From G965220075 sp965220075 (GTDB lineage Bacteria; Chloroflexota; UBA11872), in contig OZ244806.1 of NCBI GenBank assembly GCA_965220075.1, positions 992,001-1,056,000 of the forward strand: a stretch of 64,000 nucleotides of DNA, written 5' to 3'. Each line of letters starts with the position of its first letter. Positions within the stretch are counted from its first letter, which is position 1. The translations under genes and the position numbers were made by a program. Positions 26,724 through 35,857 of the stretch are shown here, piece by piece. The notes below the pieces were generated by a model, which did not search any database, was not told the DNA's origin, and saw only the letters and a program-made list of their open reading frames with translations.

Positions 26724-27737
26724 ATGACGGAGCTTAGCTGGCTAGCCCTGGCGCTCGGAGCGCCGCTTGCCTTCGGCTTTACCTTTCTCGTGCGCGGCTT
26801 AGCCCGTCGCCGCGGCTGGCTTGATTTGCCCGGCCCTGCCCGCTTGCATGCGCGGCCGGTGCCGCGCCTGGGCGGCGTGGCAATGTACGCCGCCTTTGTA
26901 GTCACGGTTCTGGCAACCGCCGATCCTCTTGACACGCCCGTGATCGGATTGCTCATCGGCGCCAGCGTGCTGGTCGCCGCCATGATCGTGGATGACCTGA
27001 AGGGACTGCGCCCGCGTGACAAGTTCGTAGCACAGCTCGTGGCGGCGGCCGTGCCGCTTGCCGCCGGCGTGCGCATCGACGCCGTGAGCAACCCGCTAGG
27101 CGAAGCGCCCATCGTGCTGCCGCTCGCCATCGTTATTCCGTTCACCCTGTTCTGGATCGTGGGGATGATGAACGCCGTCAACTTCATGGACGGCCTCGAT
27201 GGCCTGGGCGCTGGCGTGTCGGTCGTCGCCGCGATTGTGCTGGTGGCGCTGTCGCTGCGGCTGGGACTCCCTTCGGTCGCCACGATCGCTCTTGCCGTGG
27301 CCGCTGTCGCGCTGGGCTTCCTGCCCTTCAATATCTTCCGCGCCAGCATCATCATGGGTGACAGCGGCTCCCACTTCCTGGGCCTCGCCATCGCCGTCGT
27401 TGCGATCCTTGGTCCCGCCAAGCTGGCCACCGCCGTTCTCGTGCTGGGAGTGCCGATTCTCGACGTGGGCTGGTCGATCGTGCGGCGCGCCGCGCGCCGC
27501 GGAAGTATCGGCCGGCGCGACTCCGGCCACCTGCATCATCGGCTTTGGGAGGCGGGCCTGGGGCAGTCTGTAGTAGCCATTCTCTACTACCTGCTAGCCG
27601 CCACCCTGGGACTCATCGCACTACTGGTGGAACGACTCAACAAGCTGATCGCTTTCGGGGGTCTCGCCATTCTCCTGATCGGCCTGCTCTTTCTGCTCGC
27701 GCGCCTTCCGCGCCGGCGTACCATCCCGCGCGTCTGA
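26724..27737 (+). CDS. WecA/TagO-like undecaprenyl-phosphate GlcNAc-1-phosphate transferase
   Basis: Membrane glycosyltransferase family 4 (MraY/WecA) enzyme that starts a lipid-linked wall polymer or O-antigen-type glycan. Diagnostic pieces: RLHARPVPRLGGVAMY near residue 44, DDLKGLRPRDKF (Asp-Asp pair), NFMDGLDGLGAG and MGDSGSHFLG near 212; ten or so hydrophobic helices; a C-terminal HLHHRL His motif typical of WecA/TagO and not MraY. 337 residues, ATG start at 26724. Confidence 0.87.
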   Translation: MTELSWLALALGAPLAFGFTFLVRGLARRRGWLDLPGPARLHARPVPRLGGVAMYAAFVVTVLATADPLDTPVIGLLIGASVLVAAMIVDDLKGLRPRDKFVAQLVAAAVPLAAGVRIDAVSNPLGEAPIVLPLAIVIPFTLFWIVGMMNAVNFMDGLDGLGAGVSVVAAIVLVALSLRLGLPSVATIALAVAAVALGFLPFNIFRASIIMGDSGSHFLGLAIAVVAILGPAKLATAVLVLGVPILDVGWSIVRRAARRGSIGRRDSGHLHHRLWEAGLGQSVVAILYYLLAATLGLIALLVERLNKLIAFGGLAILLIGLLFLLARLPRRRTIPRV

Positions 27738-27818
27738 CCCGGGAACCGCGCCGGTCCGCGAGCGCCAGCGCGGCGCGGGCCCTGTGCTACGGTTGAGAAT
27801 CGCCAATGGAGGCGTTTT

Positions 27819-28025
27819 ATGAAGGCTGGAATTCACCCCGACTACGTTGAGTGTCGGGTCACCTGCGCGTGCGGCAATGGCTTCCAAACCCGGGCCACTG
27901 TTCCGTCCATCCACGTGGACGTCTGCTCGGCTTGCCATCCTTATTTCACGGGCCAGCAGAGGCTTGTCGACACGGCCGGTCAGGTTGATCGTTTTGAGCG
28001 GCGGCGCCGAAAGGCTCTCCGCTAG
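27819..28025 (+). CDS. rpmE: 50S ribosomal protein L31 (zinc type)
   Basis: 68 residues starting KAGIHPDYVECRVTCACGN with a well-placed GGAGG ribosome site. Four cysteines (CAC near residues 16-18 and CSAC near 37-40) form the zinc-binding set of the C+ L31 type, and HPYFTGQQRLVDTAGQVDRF is the conserved C-terminal half. Confidence 0.95.
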   Translation: MKAGIHPDYVECRVTCACGNGFQTRATVPSIHVDVCSACHPYFTGQQRLVDTAGQVDRFERRRRKALR

Positions 28026-28175
28026 AGCTACCCGTTCGGCTTACGCCGGCGCGGCGGCGTGCGCGCAACGCCTCGGCCCTGCTTGCCGCGGAGTACGCGC
28101 GTCCCATGCGCCTGCCGGGCAATGGTGTTCACGGCGGCCGCCCGAACCGCCGCCGCCTGACGTGAGGGGTTTCGC

Positions 28176-29138
28176 ATGAGCGCCGACGCCGCCGGCAGCA
28201 ACGAGCTGCGCATCAACTACGGCGGGCAGGCGGTGCTGGAAGGCGTCATGATGCGCGGGCGCAAGTCGCTGGCCGTCGCGGTGCGCCACCCTTCCGGCCG
28301 CGTGCTCGTTCGCGCCGAAACGCTCGATCCCAACCGGCTCGCCATGCGGGTTCGTCACCTGCCTTTAGTGAGGGGCGTGGTGGCCGTGTGGGAAATGCTC
28401 GTAATAGGCACGCGCGCGCTCAACTTCTCGGCAAACGTTCAGATGGAAGAGTCGGAGGACAGAGAGGCCGACGCTGGTGGATCCGGCCTTGTTACCGGAA
28501 GCCTGTTTCTCGGCTTGGCGCTCGGGATCGGCCTGTTCTTCGTTTTTCCGCTGCTCGTCACGTCGCTTACGGACGATCTAGTCGAATCCGATACGGTCAG
28601 CAGCCTCATAGAGGGGGCAATCCGGTTCGCTGTATTTGCCGGCTACCTGGCGGGAATCGGACTCATGCCCGACATAAAGCGCGTCTGGATGTACCACGGC
28701 GCCGAGCACAAGACGATCAACGCGCTCGAGGCTGGCTTGCGTCTCACGGTCGAGAACGTTCGGCGCAGCAGTCGTCTTCACCCGCGCTGCGGCACCGGTT
28801 TTCTGGTAACGCTGGTCTTGATCTCGATCATAGTGTTCGCGTTGCTCGGTCGGCCACCGCTGGCCGTTCGCGTCGTGTCCCGCGTCGCGCTCCTGCCCCT
28901 GATCGCGGGCGTCGGCTACGAGTTCATCATGCTGACCGCCAAGTACCAGACTAATGCGCTTGCCCGGCTGGCCGCCCGTCCGGGTTTGTGGTTTCAGCGC
29001 CTGACCACGCGCGAGCCTTCCTCCGACCAGATCGAGGTGGCGCTTACCGCGATGGACCGCGTCCTCGAAGCTGAGGGTCAGCTGGCCGGGCTGCGTCCCA
29101 CGCCTCCCCCGCTGGTGATCGATGATCGACCGACTTGA
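28176..29138 (+). CDS. DUF1385 membrane protein (YqhQ-like)
   Basis: 320 residues. The family signature YGGQAVLEGVMMRG is at about residues 14-27, then RHPSGRV and a central YHGAEHKTINALEAG; four hydrophobic segments follow. In many Gram-positive and Chloroflexota genomes this gene precedes prfA-prmC, as here: its end overlaps the start of prfA by 17 bases, implying translational coupling. Molecular function is not established. Confidence 0.87.
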   Translation: MSADAAGSNELRINYGGQAVLEGVMMRGRKSLAVAVRHPSGRVLVRAETLDPNRLAMRVRHLPLVRGVVAVWEMLVIGTRALNFSANVQMEESEDREADAGGSGLVTGSLFLGLALGIGLFFVFPLLVTSLTDDLVESDTVSSLIEGAIRFAVFAGYLAGIGLMPDIKRVWMYHGAEHKTINALEAGLRLTVENVRRSSRLHPRCGTGFLVTLVLISIIVFALLGRPPLAVRVVSRVALLPLIAGVGYEFIMLTAKYQTNALARLAARPGLWFQRLTTREPSSDQIEVALTAMDRVLEAEGQLAGLRPTPPPLVIDDRPT

Positions 29139-30189
29139 GTCCGGGCGCCGGCGCTACGACGAGCTGACGGCCGCGCTCGCCCTGCCCGAAAACGCCAGCA
29201 ACCCGCTGCAGATCGAGCGCATCGGGCGTGAGATGGCGCAACTGGAACCGCTGGTGAAATTGCATGCCAGGCGCCTGGAAGTCACGCGGCGACGTGACGA
29301 CGCGGCCTCGCTAGTCGATTCGTCCGATCCCGAGCTCGCTGAGCTCGCGCGCGAGGAGCTCGAATCCGCCCGCGCGGAACTACGGCGGATCGAGACAGAG
29401 ATCAGAGTCGCGCTCACCACTAGCGATCCCGACGACGAGCGCAACGCCATCGTCGAGATCCGCGCGGGCACCGGCGGCGATGAGGCGGCGCTCTTCGCCG
29501 CCGATCTGGTGCGCATGTATACCCGTTTCGCCGAACGGCGCGGCCTCAAGCACGAGCTGATGACCGTGAGTGAGACGGGTATGGGCGGATTCAAGGAGGC
29601 CGTTCTGCGCGTTCTGGGGCGGGGCGCCTTCGGCGTATTCCGCCATGAGAGCGGGGTGCACCGCGTGCAGCGCGTACCCGCCACCGAGGCCAGCGGCCGC
29701 ATCCACACTTCGGCCGCAACCGTGGCCGTGCTGCCCGAGGCCGAGGCCATCGATTTCGAGATCCCCGACAGCGACCTGCGGATCGACGTATTCCGCTCGA
29801 GCGGCCACGGAGGTCAGAGCGTCAATACCACCGACTCCGCGGTGCGCGTCACGCACATGCCCACCAAGACGGTAGTGAGCATCCAGGATGAGAAGTCGCA
29901 GCTTCAGAATCGCTTGAAGGCGGTGGCGATTCTGCGCGCACGCCTGCTTGAAATGGAGCGCCGCCGCCAGGCCGAGGAGCGCGGCGAGGCCCGACGCGGC
30001 CAGATCGGCTCGGGTGATCGCAGCGAGAAGATCCGCACCTACAACTTCCCCCAGGACCGTGTGACCGACCACCGCCTCGGGCTGACCCTGCACAACTTGC
30101 CAGCCATACTTGACGGTGACATTTCCACCTTGGTAGAGGCCCTGCGCGCACGCGTCGTCGAAGACGACCTGGCGCATGCCTCGACCTGA
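29122..30189 (+). CDS. prfA: peptide chain release factor 1
   Basis: Terminates translation at UAA and UAG. The catalytic GGQ is in SSGHGGQSVNTTDSAVR near residue 231, and the recognition motif PAT appears in RVPATEASGRIHTS near 185, which marks RF1 and not RF2. The N-terminal helical domain and the closing YNFPQDRVTDHR are standard. 355 residues. Followed after 14 bases by prmC, which methylates the GGQ glutamine. Confidence 0.95.
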   Translation: MIDRLESGRRRYDELTAALALPENASNPLQIERIGREMAQLEPLVKLHARRLEVTRRRDDAASLVDSSDPELAELAREELESARAELRRIETEIRVALTTSDPDDERNAIVEIRAGTGGDEAALFAADLVRMYTRFAERRGLKHELMTVSETGMGGFKEAVLRVLGRGAFGVFRHESGVHRVQRVPATEASGRIHTSAATVAVLPEAEAIDFEIPDSDLRIDVFRSSGHGGQSVNTTDSAVRVTHMPTKTVVSIQDEKSQLQNRLKAVAILRARLLEMERRRQAEERGEARRGQIGSGDRSEKIRTYNFPQDRVTDHRLGLTLHNLPAILDGDISTLVEALRARVVEDDLAHAST

Positions 30190-30203
30190 CGCGGCCGTCT
30201 GTC

Positions 30204-31067
30204 GTGGCGGCAACCGTTAGCGGCCTGCGCCGCGTGGCCGCGGCCAGACTGGCCGCGGCCAGCATAGACACGCCGCTGCTCGACGCCGGCGTGCTTCTCG
30301 GCGCCGTGTTGAATATCGATCCGTCGCGCATCCCCCTGGAAGGCGAGCGTCCCTTGGCGCCGGAGCATGAGGCGTCCTTTGCGGCCATGGTCGCCCGGCG
30401 TCTGGCGCGCGAGCCCGTCGCCTACATCACCGGCGCCAAGGAGTTCGCCGGTTTGACTATGCGCGTGACTCGCGATGTGCTGGCGCCCCGGCCTGAGACC
30501 GAGCTCCTCGTTGACGTCACGCATGAGTTGCTGGCCGCGACGCCGACTCTCCGTGTGATCGAGGTTGGCACGGGCAGCGGCGCGGTTGCCGTCGCGCTGG
30601 CGCGCGCGCACCCCAACGTCTCCGTGATCGCGACGGACCGATCGGCGGCGGCGCTGCGCGTGGCCGCCCTGAATGCGCGCGACCACCGGGTAGCCGGCCG
30701 TTTGCGGCTCGTGCGCACCGACTGGTTCGCCGGGGTCGATGCGTCAGGCGCGATTGTCGCCGCCAACCTGCCGTATGTCCCGCGCGCGTCGATCGACCGG
30801 CTGCAACCGGAGATCGCTCGTTGGGAGCCCCGCGCCGCGCTCGACGGCGGTCCGGACGGACTGGCCGCGTTTCGCCGTCTCTTCGCGCGGCTTCGACAGA
30901 GCCCTCCCCTGGCCTGCGTGCTCGAAATCGGCGCTGGTCAGCGCGCCGCGGTCGTGGCGCTGGCCGCCGGCGCGGGTTTTCGATGCTCCCGGATCGCTCT
31001 GGATTTGGCCGGCCGGCCGCGCGTCGTAGTGCTCCATCCCGGCGGGTCCATCAGACCCCGCTGCTAG
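30204..31067 (+). CDS. prmC: release factor glutamine methyltransferase
   Basis: SAM-dependent enzyme that N5-methylates the GGQ glutamine of release factors. N-terminal helical domain (DAGVLLGAVLNIDPSRIPLE), REPVAYITGAKEFAGL, the SAM loop EVGTGSGAVAVALAR, and the catalytic NLPY in AANLPYVPRA (an allowed variant of NPPY). GTG start at 30204, 287 residues, immediately after prfA as in most bacteria. Confidence 0.93.
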   Translation: MAATVSGLRRVAAARLAAASIDTPLLDAGVLLGAVLNIDPSRIPLEGERPLAPEHEASFAAMVARRLAREPVAYITGAKEFAGLTMRVTRDVLAPRPETELLVDVTHELLAATPTLRVIEVGTGSGAVAVALARAHPNVSVIATDRSAAALRVAALNARDHRVAGRLRLVRTDWFAGVDASGAIVAANLPYVPRASIDRLQPEIARWEPRAALDGGPDGLAAFRRLFARLRQSPPLACVLEIGAGQRAAVVALAAGAGFRCSRIALDLAGRPRVVVLHPGGSIRPRC

Positions 31068-31109
31068 AATCGATTGACGGCCTGCGGCGAAAGGAAAGCT
31101 CCCGCGCGC

Positions 31110-31766
31110 ATGTCCGAATCGGGGGCGCCGCCTCCACGTTCGCTGCTTTTTCTTGTCACGGCGCCCTCTGGCTCCGGCAAGGATTCCGTGCTGCGGGCGC
31201 TGCGCCGGCGTAAGGCTGACCTGGACTGGGCCACCACAGCGGTCACTCGCGGGCCCCGTGCGGGCGAGGTCGAAGGTCGAGACCACTTCTTTATGACGCC
31301 GGACGAATTTCAGGCCGCGCGCCGCGCGGCCTGGTTCCTGGAAACCGCCGAGGTTTACGGACGCTCATATGGAACTCCGCTCGATCAGGTACGCCAACCG
31401 CTTGAGCAAGGCCGCGACGTCGTGCTGCGGCTCGACGTGCAAGGCGCTCGAACGCTCAAGGCGCGGTATCCGCAGGCTATCGTCGTTTTCATCCAACCGC
31501 CGTCGGCGACCGAGGCCGAGCGCCGCCTGCGCATGCGCTCCACCGAGCGCGAGGACGAGATCGAGCGCCGCGTGCGGGCCATGCACGACTATGAGCTGGC
31601 CTTCGCGTCAGAGGCCGACTACCGCATACCCAGCGCCACGGACGCGGTTGAGACCGTGGCCGATCACGTCTGGGCGGTGGTCACGGCCGAGCGCTTGCGC
31701 GCGCGGCCGCGCCGCGTGGACCCGCAAGCGCTGCGCCCGGTGACCTCCGAGGCGCGGCGTTCTTAG
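31110..31766 (+). CDS. gmk: guanylate kinase
   Basis: Phosphorylates GMP to GDP. P-loop TAPSGSGKDSVLRAL at about residues 18-32; note Asp in place of the usual Thr/Ser after the Lys in GKD. GMP-binding TTAVTRGPRAGEVEGRDHFF and RLDVQGARTLK follow, then the lid VFIQPPSATEAERRLRMRST. ATG 31110 has an AAGGAAAG ribosome site. 218 residues, with a short basic C-terminal tail beyond the usual end. Confidence 0.92.
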   Translation: MSESGAPPPRSLLFLVTAPSGSGKDSVLRALRRRKADLDWATTAVTRGPRAGEVEGRDHFFMTPDEFQAARRAAWFLETAEVYGRSYGTPLDQVRQPLEQGRDVVLRLDVQGARTLKARYPQAIVVFIQPPSATEAERRLRMRSTEREDEIERRVRAMHDYELAFASEADYRIPSATDAVETVADHVWAVVTAERLRARPRRVDPQALRPVTSEARRS

Positions 31767-31768
31767 GA

Positions 31769-34213
31769 GTGGGCGAGGCCAACCCCCGCTTCGTCGAGGT
31801 TGTCGTTGGCGCGCGCGATCTACGCGGCGCGCAGACCTTTCACTATTCGATTCCAGAGAGTTTGCGGGGGCATGTGCAGCCCGGGCGGCTTGTGCTGGTT
31901 CCCTTCGGCGCCCGGCAGACATTTGCTTTTGTCCTGCGGTTGACCGACTCCACTCCTGTTCCCGAGACCCGCGAGGTCATGGATGTCATCGCGGGACCGC
32001 GGCTCGTCGATCCGCTCTACCTTGAGCTGGCGCGCTGGCTCGCCGAGCACTACGCGGCGCCTTTCCTCGACGCCATCCAGCTTGTAGCCCCGCCCGGGTT
32101 GGCGCGGTACCTGCGCTCTGCCTACACGCCGGTGGCGGGCGGCGACGAGTCTCACGTAGATCTGACGGCCCGTGAGCGCGGGGTTCTGAGGCGGGTGCGT
32201 GAACTGGGAGAGGTCTCGCAGGCCGACCTGCAGCGCGAGCTAGACAGGACGGCCGCTCTGCGCGGCGCGGAGCGTCTGGTGCGCGCGGGCCTGCTGAACC
32301 GCAAGCTTGCACTGCGGCTGCCCAGCCCCCGAACCGAGCGTGTGGCGCTGGCGGTTGAGCCCGACTCGCGCGAGTGCTTGCGGGTGCGTCTTGCGCGCGC
32401 TCCCAAGCAGCGCGCGCTGTGGGAGCGCCTGGCCTGCGCGAGCGACGGAGTGGCCGTTCGCGAAGTCTTGGCCGCTGCGGGAGCCTCGGAGGCGGTGTTG
32501 CGCGCGCTTGTGGAGCGCGGTTTTGCGCGAATCGAGCGGCACTGGAAACAGCCGTTCCTGGTGACCGCTCCCAGCCAGGCCGAGTGTGACGGCGCTCGCG
32601 TTGACGAGGATGCGTGGTCGGCGCTGCAAGCGGCGCTCGATAGCCAGTCGCCCGGCGCGGTGCTGCTGCAAGGCGACGATCACGCTCGCTACGCGCTATA
32701 CGCGCGTGCGGTCAATTCGGTAGTGGCCGCGCAACGCAGAGCTTTGGTCGTCGCGCCCGACGTCAGGACGGCCGCGGAGCTGGCGGCACGGCTTGCGGCC
32801 AACACGGCCGCCGTCGTTGCGGAGGCCGCGCGCGCCCGCACGGACGCGGAGCGCGTGGCCTTGTGGCAGGCCGTCGGGGCGGGCGAAATCGACGTGCTGG
32901 TGGGCACCCGCGCGGCCGCCTTCAGTCCCTTTGCCGCGCTCGGCGTCGTCATCGTTGACCGTGAGGAGGATCCCGCGCACAAGAATCGGGTCGCGCCGCG
33001 TTTCAACGCGCGCACTTGTGCCGAAGAGATCGCGCGGGGGCACCGCTGCGCGATCGTGCTTGGAGCGGAGACGCCCAGCGTAGAGAGCTTCTTCGCCGCC
33101 CAAACCGAGCGCTATCGGCTCGTGACCGCGCGCTCGCCGGAGCCCCCGCGCCAGACCGGCCTCGAGGCCGGGGATGGCCGGAGCGTGCCGCGCCCGGCCG
33201 GGCAGGTCGACGTGGTGGACCTCCGCTCCGCGCCCACCGCGGGCCGCCATGGCGTCATCGCCAGGCCGCTGCTTGAAGCCCTGCGCGAAACTCTGCATGC
33301 GGATGGCCGCGCGGTTCTCTACGTCAATCGGCGCGGCGCCGCGTCATTGACCGTATGCCGCGACTGTGGATACGTCTTCGAGTGCGCGCGCTGTAGCCGC
33401 GGCCTCGTCCAGCACCAGCATGCGCGCGCCCTGATATGCCATCTGTGCAACTGGCGCTGCGACATTCCAACCGGCTGCCCAACCTGTCACGGCGTCCGCC
33501 TGCGGCTCTGGGGCTACGGCAGTGAGAGCGTGGCGGACGCCGTGGCGCGCCTGCTCCCCACCGCGCGCGTCGCTCGGATCGACAGCGACTGTCCGGCAGC
33601 CGAGATGGACGCGGCCGTGGAGGCATTTGCGCGGCGCGACGGCGTTGACGTGATCGTGGGCACCCAGCGGCTGCTGAACTACGGCAGCCGTCTGCGCGCG
33701 TCCCTGCTGGGAATTGTGCAGGCTGACATTGGACTTCACTTTCCCGATTTCCTGGCGCCCGAGCGTGTGTATCTCACCTTGATGCGGCTGCACAGCCTCG
33801 TTACCGGTAGCCGGGGCGGCGCGTCTACCGTCGTGCAGACCCACGTGCCCGATCACCATGTCGTGGAGGCCCTGCGCACCGGCAGTTACGCGCATTTCTT
33901 TGAGGCCGAGATTGCCGAGCGCGAATCCGGCAGCTTTCCCCCATTTCGACCACTTGCGCTCGTCTCAGTCGGTCACCGCAGCGACGAAAGCGCCGAAGCA
34001 GAGGCGCGCCGCGCGCGGCGCGAGCTGGATACCGTGCTCGCCGCCAGCGGGTCGATGGATGTCGAAGTGCTCGGACCGGCGCCCGCGGTGATCCGGCGGC
34101 GGCGCGGCCAATACCGCTGGCAGATGCTGCTTCTCGGGCGCGACATGACCAAGCTGTTGCCGCTCTTTCACCGCGGCTGGACAGTTGACGTCGATCCGAT
34201 CAGCCTAAGCTGA
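31769..34213 (+). CDS. priA: primosomal protein N' (PriA) with decayed helicase motifs
   Basis: 814 residues with PriA architecture: N-terminal 3'-DNA-binding domain (VEVVVGARDLRGAQTFHYSI), winged-helix region, helicase lobes, and a zinc domain with all eight Cys as four CxxC pairs (CRDC, CARC, CHLC, CPTC; about residues 529-575). The ATPase motifs are not intact: the Walker A place reads LLQGDDHARYALYARAV near residue 300 with no GxGKT; the DEEH place reads VDREED near 395; and the arginine-finger region AGRAGR is replaced by LHSLVTGSRG. It is likely a structural primosome factor without ATPase activity, as known for actinobacterial PriA. GTG start at 31769, 2 bases from gmk. Confidence 0.9.
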   Translation: MGEANPRFVEVVVGARDLRGAQTFHYSIPESLRGHVQPGRLVLVPFGARQTFAFVLRLTDSTPVPETREVMDVIAGPRLVDPLYLELARWLAEHYAAPFLDAIQLVAPPGLARYLRSAYTPVAGGDESHVDLTARERGVLRRVRELGEVSQADLQRELDRTAALRGAERLVRAGLLNRKLALRLPSPRTERVALAVEPDSRECLRVRLARAPKQRALWERLACASDGVAVREVLAAAGASEAVLRALVERGFARIERHWKQPFLVTAPSQAECDGARVDEDAWSALQAALDSQSPGAVLLQGDDHARYALYARAVNSVVAAQRRALVVAPDVRTAAELAARLAANTAAVVAEAARARTDAERVALWQAVGAGEIDVLVGTRAAAFSPFAALGVVIVDREEDPAHKNRVAPRFNARTCAEEIARGHRCAIVLGAETPSVESFFAAQTERYRLVTARSPEPPRQTGLEAGDGRSVPRPAGQVDVVDLRSAPTAGRHGVIARPLLEALRETLHADGRAVLYVNRRGAASLTVCRDCGYVFECARCSRGLVQHQHARALICHLCNWRCDIPTGCPTCHGVRLRLWGYGSESVADAVARLLPTARVARIDSDCPAAEMDAAVEAFARRDGVDVIVGTQRLLNYGSRLRASLLGIVQADIGLHFPDFLAPERVYLTLMRLHSLVTGSRGGASTVVQTHVPDHHVVEALRTGSYAHFFEAEIAERESGSFPPFRPLALVSVGHRSDESAEAEARRARRELDTVLAASGSMDVEVLGPAPAVIRRRRGQYRWQMLLLGRDMTKLLPLFHRGWTVDVDPISLS

Positions 34214-34218
34214 GGCTT

Positions 34219-34719
34219 ATGGCCGTCCTTCCCGTCCTCCCCGTGGATCACCCGATGTTGCGCCGCAAGTCGAGCCGCCTGCGCAACGTCTCGAACGAGG
34301 TGCGCTGCCTGGTTGCGGACATGTTCGAGACCATGGATCGATATAGGGGCGTCGGTCTCTCGGCCAATCAGATCGGCCGTCCATGGCGGGTGATCGTAGT
34401 TGGAATCGAGTGCGACCGTTTCGCCGTGATCAATCCGCGGGCGGTCGAGGTGAGCGGCGCGGAGGTAGCGGACGAGGGCTGCCTCAGCTTGCCCAACTGG
34501 TTCGGTCCGGTTGAGCGCGCCACTCAAGTAACCATTAAGGGTCTGGATGCTCGCGGACAGGCCCTGCGGCGGCGCGCCAGCGGGCTATTGGCGCGTGTGC
34601 TCCTGCACGAGATCGACCACCTTGACGGCACAATCTTCACCGACCGCTTGACCGATCCCGCGGCCTTGCGATTCGTGGACCCCCGTTCCGCGGAAGCCCA
34701 GCATATGCACGCCGCTTGA
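34219..34719 (+). CDS. def: peptide deformylase
   Basis: Removes the formyl group from nascent proteins. All three metal motifs are visible: GVGLSANQIG (usual GxGLAAxQ, with Ser for Ala), EGCLSLPNW (Cys ligand) and HEIDHLDG (two His ligands and catalytic Glu). 166 residues, ATG 5 bases after priA and 9 bases before fmt, the familiar priA-def-fmt order. Confidence 0.94.
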   Translation: MAVLPVLPVDHPMLRRKSSRLRNVSNEVRCLVADMFETMDRYRGVGLSANQIGRPWRVIVVGIECDRFAVINPRAVEVSGAEVADEGCLSLPNWFGPVERATQVTIKGLDARGQALRRRASGLLARVLLHEIDHLDGTIFTDRLTDPAALRFVDPRSAEAQHMHAA

Positions 34720-34728
34720 GCCGCCGGT

Positions 34729-35703
34729 GTGCGCGTAGTCTTCTTCGGCACCCCCGAGTTCGCGCTCCCGGCGCTGCGTAGCCTCGCCGCCACGGGCATG
34801 GTGGCGCTCGTGGTCACCCAGCCGAATCGTCCGTCCGGACGGCGCCGCGAGCTGCGTGATCCTCCGGTGGCGCGGGCCGCCCGCGCACTCGGCCTGCCGG
34901 TGACCCAGCCCGACGACGTGAACGGTCGCGCCGCTCTGCGGCGCGTTCGCGATGCGTGTCCCGACGTCCTGGTCGTGGTCGCCTACGGTCGGCTGATTGG
35001 CCGTCGACTCCGCGAGCTGTGCCCGCCCGGTGTTCTCAATCTGCATCCTTCACTGCTGCCCGCCTACCGCGGCGCGGCGCCCGTTCAGGTGGCCATCTAT
35101 GAAGGCCGCTCCGCGACGGGCGTCACGCTAATGCGGCTTGACGAGGGGATCGATACCGGCCCCATCGTGGCCGCCCGGTCCACCCCCATCGGGCCCCGCG
35201 AGACCGCGCCCGAGCTGCACGACCGGCTGGCGGCGCTGGGCGCTGAGCTTCTGGTCGAGTCATTGCCGGACTGGCTGGCCGGAAGGCTGGCGGCGCACCC
35301 CCAGCACGCGGCCCTGGCCACCGTCACGCGGCCGCTCGCACGCGCGGACGGCGAGCTGGACGTGCGCCGCCCGGCGGCGCGTCTTTTCGATCAGTGGCGG
35401 GCCTTCCAGCCGTGGCCGGGCGCTCACGTGCGGGTGCCCGGCTTGAGCTGCAAGCTGCTACGTGTAGGGCTAACCGCTGGTACCGATGGTGAGCCCGGCG
35501 ACGTCTCCGTGGCCGACCAAGGCTTGCAGCTCAGTTGTGCAACGGGAGCGCTGCTGATCGAGCGAATCCAGCCCGCTGGCGGCCGCGCCATGGACGCCGG
35601 CGAGTTCGTCAACGGCTACCGAAACTTGCTGAAGGAGCCCTGGGGCCGCCCTTATCCGGCTGTTGGCGAGCCACTTGTTCGACGCGCCACGTCGCCGGAG
35701 TAG
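34729..35703 (+). CDS. fmt: methionyl-tRNA formyltransferase
   Basis: Formylates initiator Met-tRNA. Rossmann start RVVFFGTPEFALPALRSLA, the formyl-folate catalytic block LNLHPSLLPAYRGAAPVQ near residue 105 (catalytic Asn-His), then DEGIDTGPIV, and a C-terminal OB-like domain (FQPWPGAHVRV). GTG start at 34729; 324 residues. Confidence 0.94.
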   Translation: MRVVFFGTPEFALPALRSLAATGMVALVVTQPNRPSGRRRELRDPPVARAARALGLPVTQPDDVNGRAALRRVRDACPDVLVVVAYGRLIGRRLRELCPPGVLNLHPSLLPAYRGAAPVQVAIYEGRSATGVTLMRLDEGIDTGPIVAARSTPIGPRETAPELHDRLAALGAELLVESLPDWLAGRLAAHPQHAALATVTRPLARADGELDVRRPAARLFDQWRAFQPWPGAHVRVPGLSCKLLRVGLTAGTDGEPGDVSVADQGLQLSCATGALLIERIQPAGGRAMDAGEFVNGYRNLLKEPWGRPYPAVGEPLVRRATSPE

Positions 35704-35857
35704 GAGCGGATCGGTCTCTTCCGCGGCACCACGACGACCTGCTGTCCATACCCGCCGCTTCCGCGGCCTTTGCTACTAATCGCGCCGGCGGCCGGTGCTA
35801 ACCTTGCTTAGGAGCCGATGGATGGCTGATCGTCCGACACGCGGAGGCAGCGGCTAG

